This document shows, in pieces, positions 10,263 through 20,010 of a stretch of 64,000 bases of DNA. The DNA comes from Ceratopteris richardii. Lineage: Eukaryota; Streptophyta; Polypodiopsida; Polypodiales; Pteridaceae. How positions within the stretch are numbered: position 1 is the first letter of the stretch; each line of letters starts with the position of its first letter. The notes beneath the pieces were generated by a model. It had not been told where the DNA came from, did not search any database, and was given only the letters and a program-made list of their open reading frames with translations. The position numbers were made by a program, and so were the translations under genes. The stretch spans positions 204,800,229 through 204,864,228 of the forward strand of contig CM035407.1 in assembly GCA_020310875.1 (NCBI GenBank), given 5' to 3'.

Positions 10263-10510
10263 CACTACAAGAAAAAGGGGGGCGTAGCGACGCCCCCAAA
10301 TTGAAAAAAAAAAACGTGTACCAGCGTCGCATAAGCGACGGCCAATTTTTTTTTTATTTTTTTTAAGCGACAATCGTCGCATAAGTGATGATAGCATCGC
10401 TTATGCGACGCTAAATTAATAGCGTCGCAAATACCATCACTCACTAGTGATGGTATTTGCGACGTTGGCAAACTGAAGAGCGTCGCATATGCGACGCTCT
10501 TGAATGTAAA
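10263..10510 (+). repeat. CACTA copy 2 left terminus and subterminal repeats
   Basis: The terminus is CACTACAAG, followed by GGGGGGCGTAGCGACGCCCCC, a short hairpin. Further words are GCGTCGCATAAGCGACG, ATCGCTTATGCGACG and GCGTCGCATATGCGACGC. A 19-bp perfect inverted pair (10423-10441 and 10446-10464) surrounds 4 bases. The block is built of interleaved palindromes, a plausible transposase-binding array. Confidence 0.75.
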
Positions 10511-10639
10511 AAAAAAATTTTGATTTCTCCCGGCACATTTGTGTTGGGATTTGGACGCGAGAGACCAAGAAGAGACCGAGAGAGAGAGAGAGAGCGCGCG
10601 TGCGAGAGAGAGAGAGAGAGACATCTATTTGCAAGGTAT
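10511..10639. repeat. Spacer with GA microsatellite
   Basis: AT-rich spacer followed by GA-rich repeats at about 10576-10620, interrupted by GCGCGCGTGC. It sits between the subterminal repeats and the CA array, the mirror position of the GA tract at 5962-6062 in copy 1. Confidence 0.7.
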
Positions 10640-12985
10640 GCGCACACACACACAGTTACACACACATACATATGCATACACACACACACATATACACACA
10701 CATAGACACACACACACACATACACATAGACACACACACACATACACATACACAAATAATGTTGCATACACACATGCACACATAATGCATACACATGCAC
10801 ACACATATACACATACATATACACACACATACACACATACACACACATACACACACACATACTCACACATATACACACATACACACACATATATGCATAC
10901 AAACACACATAGAGAGACATGCACACACATAAACATACATGCATACATAATGCATATGCATATGCGTACATCCATACATACTTACATGCATACACACACA
11001 TATGCATACATAATGCATATGCATATGAGTACATACATACATACTTACATGCATACACACACATATGCACGCATAGACACATACACACACATAGACACAT
11101 ACACACACATAAACACATACACACACATACACACACATATGCATACATACATGCATACACATACACACACATATGCATACACATACACACAACATAGTCA
11201 CATACACACACATAAACACATACACACACATACACATACAAATGCATACATAATGCATACACGCACATACACACACATATGCATACATACATGCATACAC
11301 ATACACACATAGACACATACACACACATAGACACATACACACACATAGACACATACACACACATAGACACATACACACATACACACACATACACACACAT
11401 ACACACACATACACACACATATGCATACATACATGCATACACATACACATACACATATGCATACACATACACACATAGACACATACACACACATAAACAC
11501 ATACACACACATACACACATATATGCATACATAATGCATACACACACATACACACACATATGCATACATGCATACACATACACACATAGACACATACACA
11601 CACATAGACACATACACACACATAGACACATACACACACATAAACACATACACACTCATAGACACACACACATACACAGACGCGCACACACATACACACA
11701 CATATACACACACACATACACACATAGACACATACACACATTATGATGCATTCACACACATACACATGCATACACACATAGACACACATATACACACACA
11801 TACACACATAAACACACATATATGCATACACACACACATAGAGAGACATACATACACATACACATACATGCATACATGTGCATACATAATGCATATGCAT
11901 ATGCATACATACATACTTACATGCATACATAATGCACATGCTTACATACACATACATAATGCATACACACACATATGCATATGCACACATATGCATACAT
12001 AATGCATACACACACATACACACATATGCATACTTAATGCATATGCATATGCATACTTAATGCATATGCATATGCATACATACATACTTACATACATACA
12101 TAATGCACATGCTTACATACACACACATAATGCATACACACACATGCATACATAATGCATACATGCACTGTACATAAAAACATACACACTCATAGACACA
12201 CACATACACATAGACGCGCACACACATACACACACATATACACACACTTACACACATAGACACATACACACAAAATGATGCATACATACACATACACATG
12301 CATACACACACATACACACATAGACACATACACACACATAGATACATACATACACATAAACACATACACACTCATAGACACACATACATACACATAGACA
12401 CACACACACATATACACACACACATAAACACACATAGACACATACACACATAATGATGCATACACACACATACACATGCATACACACATACAAACACATG
12501 TACACACACACACATACACACATACACACATATATGCATACACACACATAGAGAGACATACTCACACATACACATACATGCATATATATACATACATAAT
12601 GCATATGCATATGCATACATACATACATACATACATGCATACATACACATACATAATGCATACACACACATATGCATACATAATGCATACACACATATGC
12701 ATACATACATGCATACACATACACACATAGACACATACACACACATAGACACATACACACACATAAACACATACACACTCATAGATGCACACACATACAC
12801 ATAGACACACACACATACACACACATATACACACACATACACACATAGACACATACACACATAATGATGCATACACACACATACATATGCATACACACAT
12901 ACACACACACACATACACACACATACATACACACACATGCATACATACACATAGTTAATGCATACATACATACATATGTACACGT
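10640..12985. repeat. 2.3-kb CA-rich compound microsatellite with higher-order blocks
   Basis: ACACAT, CATAGACA and TGCATACATA words form repeated blocks of roughly 150-250 bp. The marker strings ACTCATAGACACACA and ATGATGCAT recur near 11655, 12190, 12370 and 12778 (and at 3693 in copy 1). Long open frames on both strands (Val-Cys-Met or His-Thr repeats, up to about 400 codons) are repeat artefacts. It ends at an AT-rich stretch leading into a splice acceptor at 13025-13026. Confidence 0.92.
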
Positions 12986-13031
12986 ATATATATATTGATT
13001 TCTAATCATTTTGTTTTATACGTTAGGTATT

Positions 13032-13209
13032 ATGGATCCTAGTAGAGAGAGAAAGGCAAAACTCACTCTCATAAAAAGTCTTATGAGAGCAAGAGTTCCG
13101 TCTGATACTCTAGGGGCCATAATGCGTGATTACTCAGAGATGTCTGATGAGGAGCTAGACTATACAATCCAGATGCTTACCCAACGATCAGACGAGGGCT
13201 CTTCTGCGG
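13032..13209 (+). pseudogene. CACTA copy 2 ORF, first recognisable exon (cut by gypsy insertion)
   Basis: A TTAG acceptor-like sequence at about 13023-13026 is followed by ATG at 13032 (MDPSRERKAKLTLIKSL...). The exon is basic then acidic (EMSDEELDYTIQML). The TGCGG at 13205-13209 is duplicated at 29481-29485. Past the duplication the frame continues at 29486 and reaches a GTATG donor at about 29520, so the gypsy element split one exon. I do not recognise the domain; position suggests a CACTA-encoded protein. Confidence 0.5.
13205..13209. repeat. Target site duplication TGCGG, left copy
   Basis: Identical to 29481-29485 and directly abuts the LTR at 13210. Five base pairs is the normal duplication for Ty3/gypsy integration. 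Confidence 0.92.
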
Positions 13210-13820
13210 TGTCACTCTAGCACAATGGTGAGTACCAACGTGAGAAGATTCACCTCATAATTGTCAATCCGTGGAGACGTGAGGACTAGTATGAAGACTA
13301 TGAGCAAGTGAAGGCACAAGTGTGTGAGTGAGAAGCACACAAGCATGCACACACATACACACACATGCGCACACAAGGCAAGAACAAGGAGAGGAACAAT
13401 GGAGTTCTTTGCATTAGTCAAAAAGTCTCTTACATAAGCTCAATTCACAAACAATCTGCCCTCAAAAATGAGCTCTCTAGCTCTTTTTATAATTTTCTAA
13501 CTAGCTTTGGTCTTGTCCAGACCTAGTGTCCGGCCTAGTTAAAAATTAGGTTCTAGAGCCTATTTGAGGGCTCAAACAGAGTCTAAAAATTATGAAAATT
13601 GATATGTAGCTAGTTCTAATACTCCTCAAGCTTGAGGACTCCTCGGCTTGCACAAAATGGAGTCTATTCTACCAAAAATGGAATTTACAATGTTTGTGTA
13701 GTGATTAAAATCACTTGAGTTGTAAATGGTCCATGGAAAAAATGATTGGGCCTTGTTGCCGTATTGTGCATGACTCCTCCGTTGCGCTAGTATGCTCTTC
13801 ATCTGACTTGTCTGCCAACA
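13210..13820 (-). repeat. 3' LTR of gypsy copy 2
   Basis: On the minus strand it starts TGTTGGCAGACAAG and ends GTGCTAGAGTGACA, 611 bp. A TATA-like TTATAAAAAG lies at about 13493-13502 on the minus strand. It contains a short CA tract. Differs from the 5' LTR at about six positions by eye. Confidence 0.95.
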
Positions 13821-13834
13821 CACCCCCCTTCCTA
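13821..13834 (-). promoter_or_regulatory. Polypurine tract of gypsy copy 2
   Basis: Minus strand AGGAAGGGGGGTG directly before the 3' LTR; this primes plus-strand DNA synthesis in LTR elements. The stop codon of the last accessory ORF overlaps its start. Confidence 0.8.
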
Positions 13835-15262
13835 GCGTCTGTCGCCCCTGACAGACCTCTGTTCTATCGGGTGGTCGATATAGTATTGGATGACATTGGT
13901 GGCAAGTTCGTGTTCTCCTATCCTTAAGCCTCTTGCTAGATCAGCTTCCAATGCATCCCAATTTATTACGCCAGGGACCTCTGGTTGGGGTGTGGTGTAG
14001 TACTCAGAGTACATTGCTTGTTCACAAGCAAAGAGATGGAGCAGGTGTGTTGGCTTCGTTGCGAAGACCTCCGAGTGATACTCCCAGAAACCTGATCTGA
14101 ACATTTCTTTGAAGGTCTGTTTGTAACATGCAGGGAGGTATTTGATGCGTGCATGCCAGGCGTAAGCCACACGAATACTGGGGGTGGTGCTCATGTCATA
14201 CACTAAATCATAATTTCCATTGGTAAACCCCGGTAGACGTACTTGTGGTGCGGCTTCATTTCTAAAGGTTTTCAGGACTACCTGCATCATATCTAAAATC
14301 TTAAGCATCATTTGAGCTGCCACATCTGGCATGGGCTTCAATCGCGGCATCCAATGTCGAATTGTTCCCATCATGTATGCTACCGACGGTGGTCCTTGTG
14401 GTGGCGCAATGTACGGGTAGTTTAGCCATTCCTTGCATTGCGCATTGTTCTGCACTTTGATATTGAATGCCTTCCAAGACCTGCGACGTGGAACTGGACC
14501 GTAGCATGGATTGTATAGGAGATGTAAAGGCGCGTTGTTCCATGTGCGTAGCATTTCTGGATATGTTTCTAAAAGTTTCTGCCGCCAGGTGGGTTGACGA
14601 ATTTTGCCTTTTTGCACCTCTGGAGGAAGGTCTTCGGGTTGAAATTGGGTAGCAAAGGTAGGAATCTTACCCATGACTCTCTGTATTTCTGCATTATAAT
14701 CAGCCAGGATAATATAATAAGGCCTGTATTGGAGTTCAGATGAGAGGATAAGGCGTCTCGATGACAGGTTCTTGAAGTAAGCAGATTGTAGCACAATTTC
14801 CTCTATGACCCTCATGGCCTGATTTTGCACTACTGTGCGCTCTTCGTGAGAACTCCCGATTTCCTCCACTTGACGTAGCCATGGAGGCCGTGGTGCTTCG
14901 AATGTGTCCTGAGCATCGTCCGTTTGTTGGCCTCCTGGGAAGGGTTGTGGGTCGTATTCTTCTTCAAATGTCTGTTCCACAGGAATTTGTACTACTTCTT
15001 CGTCGGTGGGAGCCTCTGGAGGGGAAGGTGGTCTCTCATATTGTAGTAGACGTGCTTGCAATTCGGTGACCTGTTTCTGGAGATCTTTTAAGGCCTCTGA
15101 GTCCGTGAGAAGTGAAGCCGCGGAGGAGGTGGTTTGAGAGGCTGCTGTTGTTTCTTTTTGGTGTTTCTGCTTCAGGTGACCCAGTTCCTCTGATAGCAAG
15201 TCATGTGCTTCAAGCAGCATGGCATAGTCTTCCAATATGATCTTGATATTGTCGGGGGTCAC
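13832..15262 (-). pseudogene. Gypsy copy 2 accessory region, C-terminal segment (476 codons)
   Basis: The first ~80 residues look coiled-coil (LQKQVTELQARLLQYE), then an acidic Pro/Glu linker, then about 330 residues of apparently globular protein rich in Trp, Tyr and Met (for example PRPPWLRQVEEIG, RRRSWKAFNIKV, IRHWMPRLKPMPD). No transmembrane segment or signal peptide is evident, which argues against a typical envelope-like protein. It is in the same frame as the two segments upstream, separated from the nearer by a single TAA, and ends at the polypurine tract. Family not recognised. Confidence 0.7.
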
Positions 15263-15265
15263 TGC

Positions 15266-15673
15266 TTAAAACTTTGATGGGCTGATGGGTGCCCCAGGTG
15301 TGCTTTCGATAGCTGCTTCTAGGTTTTCTTGATTTTGTAATTGCAGGCGTCGATTCTCTTCATGAGCGGCAGCAAGATGTCGCTTGAGTAGGGCCATATT
15401 TCGCTGAAGCTTTGAATTGCGTTCCAGCTGTGTCCGTAGATGACCTTCTACCACTTGTATTGCTTCCTGATCTGTGTTCTGTAACTGTACCTCCAATATG
15501 CTATGAGCCTCTTGGAGAGTTTGGAATTGTGTGTGGAGGCGAGCATTTTCCTCCTCTAGTGCAGCAAGGCGGTGTTGTAGTGTCTCCGAGTGCTCTTGCA
15601 GGCGTTCATTCTGTTGCTGGAGCTGATTGTAATCTGTCCTTAAGTTTGATATACAAGCTAGCATGGTGTCCAA
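15266..15673 (-). pseudogene. Gypsy copy 2 accessory region, coiled-coil segment (135 codons)
   Basis: Nearly the whole segment is a heptad-like helix rich in Leu, Gln, Glu and Arg (LQQQNERLQEHSETLQHRL, LAALEEENARLHTQFQTLQ), ending in SPSKF and a TAA at 15266-15268. The next segment opens in the same frame four bases on and continues the coiled coil. The two therefore look like one protein broken by a stop. Likely role: oligomerisation (inference). Confidence 0.65.
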
Positions 15674-15730
15674 TGCATTTCCTATAGATGAGGGGGTGGT
15701 GTTTACAATGGAAGATGCATGGGAAGGGAA

Positions 15731-17485
15731 TTAAGGAAGGGGAAGAGTGAATGATGTGTCTATTGAAGACGTGTGTGTGGGTGAAATTGGTGGAGGGGGA
15801 ATGGGAGGAGGTGGAAGCGTGGGGGGAGGGGGAGGTGCCGTGGGTGGTGAAATGTCCATACTTTCAGGAGTGGGTGCGAGTGTGGGGTCTACCATATACA
15901 TTGGAATGGTAGGTGGTGTGTGTGTGAAAGTGGTGAATAGATGAGAAGTGGGGTGGGGAGCTGAAAATAAAGGGAATGGTTGAGACCTGGGTTGAAAAGT
16001 TCTAGCAAGGAAGTTATGGAGGGATTGGAGAAGTGGAGAGATGGAGGTCGGGGGTTGAGGTTGTAGAGTTGAGGAGGGCATGAAGGGTTGCGTGGTAGCA
16101 GGGAAACCCATGAATATGGATCTAGGGTCAGGATGACCGATGGCTGAGGGCATGGGGGATGGTTGTCCTAGGGCAGGCTCTATGAGCGATTCGGTGGATT
16201 GTGTAGTGACGGGGGTTGCTTCATAGATTGGGTTATCAGAGGTGGAGAATAGGGTTGAACTAGAGATGGGAGTACGGAAGATGAAGGTTGGTTCAGTGGG
16301 TTGAGTGGTCGAGGTGATTTCCACGGTTTCTGCTCTAGGAGGCGATGGTGGGGGTGTGGGTGGTAGTGGCTCGGTGGATTCCTCATGGGTGACTAGGTGC
16401 TCTTGGCTAGCAGTTTCTGTTGTATGGGAGGTTGTCCTGATGGGTTCGGATGTAATAATTGGCCCTTCTGCCGTTGTAATGGGGATCTGGATATTCTTAC
16501 CTGAGCGTGGTCGTGTCTGGAATCTTCGTGGATCATATTGAACTGGAGACCTCCTAATGGCGGTCCGCACTGCTTCTACTACCCCATATGTTTCTGCCAT
16601 CAATAAGAGACCTTCACTATATTCTGAGTCAACTCCTGCTTCTTCCAACAGCTGAGTCATGAGTACTCTACTGCTCTGTTCGGTGAGCAGTTGTTGCGAT
16701 CGCACTCGTTCCATAATTTGATACAGCCTTCGGAGTTCTGCTGTATAGGCTGGGGCTTCAGTGGTCTCCTCTTCATATGCTCCTTCTTCTTCTAGGTGTC
16801 CTTGTTGTTGACCTTGCTGGGCGTCACTCCAATATACATGGCGGTCGTCTGTAGATTTTCTTCTTCTTTGTGAAGATGTGCCTTGTTCTTCTGCATCTGA
16901 ATAATACTCTACATCAGAGAGTTGTGTACTTTGTAAGAATGCTTCGAAGTCCTGAGGATCCATTCCTTCAGCATCTCCAGTTGTAGCAAATTCAAATTCA
17001 GATGGAGCAGGAGGAGCTGAAGGGGTAGCTTGTGTCGTAGTTTCAGATCCAGACCTGGGTATCCTAATGGTAAAGGGAGGTACAGTGGTCTCCCTTCGTG
17101 GCGATACTTCAGGAGTAGTCAGAACTTCCCTTGTCTGGACACAAGGGATTGCACCCCTCATGCGCTTGGATTGATGTGTGGACGTCTTGAGCTTCTTAAA
17201 CATTTGTAATTGTGCCCAAGTTAAGGCACGTTCAATGGGAACATCGTATGCTAGGCACCGGTAAATAATGCGTGTGATTGCACAGCAACCGTTCACCACT
17301 AATTTCCTAGAAGACCTTTTATTTGCTTCATACAATTGATCTATAATCCATACCGGCAGCTTAATTGGTAACGCACCTGCCTCCGCTAAGTAGAGAGCGA
17401 ACTTGATTCTTTTGTGTGGTTGTGTGAAGCGGTCTTGGCCGGGGAAAGCAAAATGTTGCATGCACATACGGAGAGGGATGGACAC
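15731..17485 (-). pseudogene. Gypsy copy 2 accessory region, middle segment (584 codons, Pro/Ser/Thr-rich)
   Basis: The first ~110 residues are globular and basic (HKRIKFALYLAEAGALPIKL, WAQLQMFKKLK). A low-complexity Thr/Ser/Glu/Pro domain follows, with a short helical patch (ELRRLYQIMERVRSQQLL), then a proline-rich tail (runs of 3-5 Pro). It ends in TAA at 15731-15733, in frame with the coiled-coil segment 57 bases later. Its N-terminal region overlaps and continues the segment at 17361-18176 in another frame, so one frame shift lies near 17410-17440. Family not recognised. Confidence 0.65.
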
Positions 17486-18176
17486 GTTTGGTGTGAGTGC
17501 TGATGTCTTTAAGCTTCAATAGTTTCCTATCCTTCATGTTAGTAGGAACAAGAGCATCCTTCTCAGAAGGTACATGTGTGCCGTGCATATTCAAAGCAGC
17601 GCTCACCAACTCCACAGTAAGTTCAAACCTCTTTAACTCGTTGTTGCCCAGCAAGGAAGGAAGAACAAATGATCCTGGTTTGTCCTTTTCTTCATTAGCT
17701 TGTAATGTGGAGACCAAATAATAGCATCGGAGGAGATCCGGTTTAGGTAGTGGTGCTTCAAAGTATTCTGCTAGCCATGCACGTTGCCATATGGTCTGGA
17801 GATCCTCGGTGTTCTGTAGAGTCTCAAACTCCTTGGAGAAAAATTGGAATCGAACCCAGGATCTGTCATACTCGCACTTAGATTCCCATATATACTTGGC
17901 CTCTCCTAATGGACCTGGCATGCCATTGAACCAATGAGAATTGGCATGGACTCTTTCTGTGATCCCTGTGGGTGGATCCGGTACCGAGATCTGCTAAAGG
18001 TGTTGCAGCTCCACAGGTCGTTCGGTTGGTGGCACATCCACAGGTAGACTATCCACATCGATTCCTGCAGTAAGTATTCCTACTTGTGAGCTCGGACCTG
18101 TCGCTTCTGCCATGTTACTTCTTGACTTCTGATTCTGTGAGAATATAGAAACATGTGTTAACATTGTAAAGGACAA
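17361..18176 (-). pseudogene. Gypsy copy 2 accessory region, N-terminal segment
   Basis: A likely start is MAEATGPSSQ at about 18110. The frame meets TAG at 17994-17996 and then runs open to 17361 (186 codons from the internal Met at 17921). Features are FNGMPGPLGEAKYIWESKCE, DRSWVRFQFFSKEFETL and a long helical part ending RKLLKLKDISTHTKR. The last ~25 codons are out of frame; the true continuation is the middle segment. It sits after the second protease ORF on the same strand. It may resemble plant retroelement ORFs of the Athila type, but I cannot confirm this. Confidence 0.55.
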
Positions 18177-18324
18177 GTTAGAACCGTTTTTGTCCCCATT
18201 ACAACATTATCATGAGGTTCGGGAGAGATTAGTAGGTTAATAAGTGCTCGATGCTTGTGTGTGTAGTTAGGAATTGGTTGGACCTAAGAACTAAGTGGAA
18301 TGATGTAGTGTGAGAGTGACGTAG

Positions 18325-19797
18325 TTAGTAGGTGGGCATGGATTTACAACTGGGGTCCGGGGGTTTATTACAAGTTTTAGGTTGCCAAATGCAGTGGATG
18401 GGCTTTGATCTTGATTTTGTGGGGACTCTGAAGAGTTTGATAGGGGTATCTGCTTGAAGATGAGGCTTTTTAGGGACCCATTTACAAGTGATTCTACTAG
18501 TGCTCATGGAAGAATATGTGTCCGTGCGTGATGCGTAAGACTGGGCCTCAGATGTTCGAGTGAGTGAAACATGTTGTACCGGTTGCGGCCTTGGTGTAGC
18601 TATTTGAGCCCGCAAGCAAGCCTTAGGCACCCAGATTTGTCGTGATTGTGGGCTGGCCTTCATTGACTTCTTGGGTACCCAAATAGACTTCACCTTCGCA
18701 GAAGAATTAATGAAGGACTTCTCATTAGTGTCATGTTGTTGACTACTAATAAGAGGTTTTGGCCGTGGGGTCGGCCTGGTCTGAACAGGGTATTCGCCTT
18801 TTCGCCTCCATACTTGCTTCCATGGCTGAAACAATCTGCTTTGCTCCTTTTTTTGGCATTTAGTATCGGTAGTGTTATGCTTCTTCTGTATTTGATCTGC
18901 CGTGGGTTGTTGCAACCTTCTGGTCTTTGGAAAAGAAGGGAGTTCCGTCCTCTCCCTGGCTCCGTTGTTGAGATTATCCTCTTTCTGCATCATACAGTTT
19001 TGGACAAAAATAGCATTGTCAACTTCATGTGCGCCCCTGGAAGGACCAGGAGTTTGTGCCTTGCCTAGTTCCTTAAGTGCCTCATTTTCCAATTCAACTG
19101 TAATTCGGCTATGATCTACCCATACCTGAAGAAGTCCACTTCTTAGGTTGAGGTTGACTGCATGATCATAGATCCAGTCCTGACCCAAGACAAGAGGCTC
19201 AGTGAGGTCCTCATCTTGACACACTAGTACTTTGACTGTCATCACTTCGTCTTGAATGGAGATGGGAAGATCCACCTCGCCCATGCAAGGGGTTTCCACA
19301 CCTCCCAATCCTATGAGATATGCTTCTATAGGATCGACAGTTAATTTCAATTCTTGACAGTAAGACAACTTGACAGCACTAGTGGATGCACCTGAGTCAA
19401 TCAAAGCTCTTACAATCTTTGCACCCTTTCCTTGTCCTACTCCTAGGGTTACAAAAGGCCGTCGGTCGATTATTCTATGGGAATGCCCACCTGAAGTCTC
19501 GCACATGGCCATAGGATAGCCTACAGATTCTTGAGTGTCAAGCATAGGTGGGTCTCTGCCTTGTCTCCTCAATTTCATTCGTCGGATGCGTTCTAAAGCT
19601 TCTGCCTGTGCTTCTTCTCTAATTCGTTTCTCTTCTTCTTTACGTTTCTTGGCAGTGTTGAGTCGATTTAGCATCTCTTCAGTGAGGGGTTCCTGATATA
19701 ACTTGACTCTGCATCCACTTATGTAACTTGGTAGAATATCGCCCTCTAAAGTGGCTAGTTGAACTGCGCCACTTGTGGAGATTCTATTGATAATCAT
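18325..19797 (-). CDS. Gypsy copy 2: integrase C-terminal tail, second retropepsin domain and basic W-V-P-K repeats
   Basis: 490 codons. Residues 1-40 are the end of integrase (GYGPMIINRIS just upstream, then LEGDILPSYISGCRVKLYQE). Residues 41-85 are a charged helix. Residues ~115-225 look like an aspartic protease: catalytic DSGAST at 134-139, a GLGG turn near 163-166 and the family-type VLGQDW at 203-208. The C-terminal 150 residues are basic and repeat W-V-P-K words at least three times (SIWVPKK, QIWVPKA, CKWVPKK, with CIWQPK at the end). It is in frame with pol upstream through two TAG codons. A protease after integrase is unusual, since the element already has one before RT. Confidence 0.7.
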   Translation of the reverse strand: MIINRISTSGAVQLATLEGDILPSYISGCRVKLYQEPLTEEMLNRLNTAKKRKEEEKRIREEAQAEALERIRRMKLRRQGRDPPMLDTQESVGYPMAMCETSGGHSHRIIDRRPFVTLGVGQGKGAKIVRALIDSGASTSAVKLSYCQELKLTVDPIEAYLIGLGGVETPCMGEVDLPISIQDEVMTVKVLVCQDEDLTEPLVLGQDWIYDHAVNLNLRSGLLQVWVDHSRITVELENEALKELGKAQTPGPSRGAHEVDNAIFVQNCMMQKEDNLNNGARERTELPSFPKTRRLQQPTADQIQKKHNTTDTKCQKKEQSRLFQPWKQVWRRKGEYPVQTRPTPRPKPLISSQQHDTNEKSFINSSAKVKSIWVPKKSMKASPQSRQIWVPKACLRAQIATPRPQPVQHVSLTRTSEAQSYASRTDTYSSMSTSRITCKWVPKKPHLQADTPIKLFRVPTKSRSKPIHCIWQPKTCNKPPDPSCKSMPTY

Positions 19798-20010
19798 TGG
19801 CCCGTAACCTCTTTTCTCTAATTTCCGTGCATGCTACTTCAATGTGTAGACTAGGACTAGGTCGCCTGCTTTCAAGCCTTTATCCTTCACATGTGTATCA
19901 AAATATGCCTTTTGCCTCTTCTTCGCTGCATAGATTCCTGCTGCAGCTCTCAATCGTGTTTCACCTAGACGTTCAAGATCAAAGATTCGAGAGGAGAGTC
20001 CATGGCTTGT
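19798..20010 (-). pseudogene. Gypsy copy 2: integrase segment between two TAG codons
   Basis: Same frame as the pol ORFs on both sides. TAG at 20011-20013 (Trp in gypsy copy 1) and TAG at 19834-19836 bracket 58 codons that read like normal integrase C-terminal sequence (SSRIFDLERLGETRLRAA, KDKGLKAGDLVLVYTL). Only single-base changes separate it from an open frame. Confidence 0.75.

Larger units (their letters stand above)
10263..13209 (+). mobile_element. CACTA-like DNA transposon, left-hand part (copy 2)
   Basis: Begins CACTACAAGAAAAA at 10263, a canonical plant CACTA terminus. Then come subterminal GTCGC/GCGAC repeats, a GA tract, a 2.3-kb CA-rich array and an exon starting with ATG at 13032. 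The gypsy element at 13210-29480 interrupts this exon; CACTA DNA resumes at 29486 and ends at 29737, where copia element 1 starts. The right terminus is not in the window. It lies in the copia fragment at 9297-10262. Confidence 0.7.

Noticed and set aside
10444..12983. Long open frames of Val-Cys-Met/Tyr or His-Thr repeats, up to about 400 codons
   Set aside because: They are translations of the CA microsatellite in all frames; no start context, domain or non-repeat sequence.
13212..13421. 69-codon ORF repeated at 28872-29081
   Set aside because: Lies within both gypsy LTRs; composition from the CA tract.
13832..17485. Accessory region as a retroviral envelope-like protein
   Set aside because: No signal peptide, hydrophobic anchor or Cys pattern seen; coiled coils alone do not support it.
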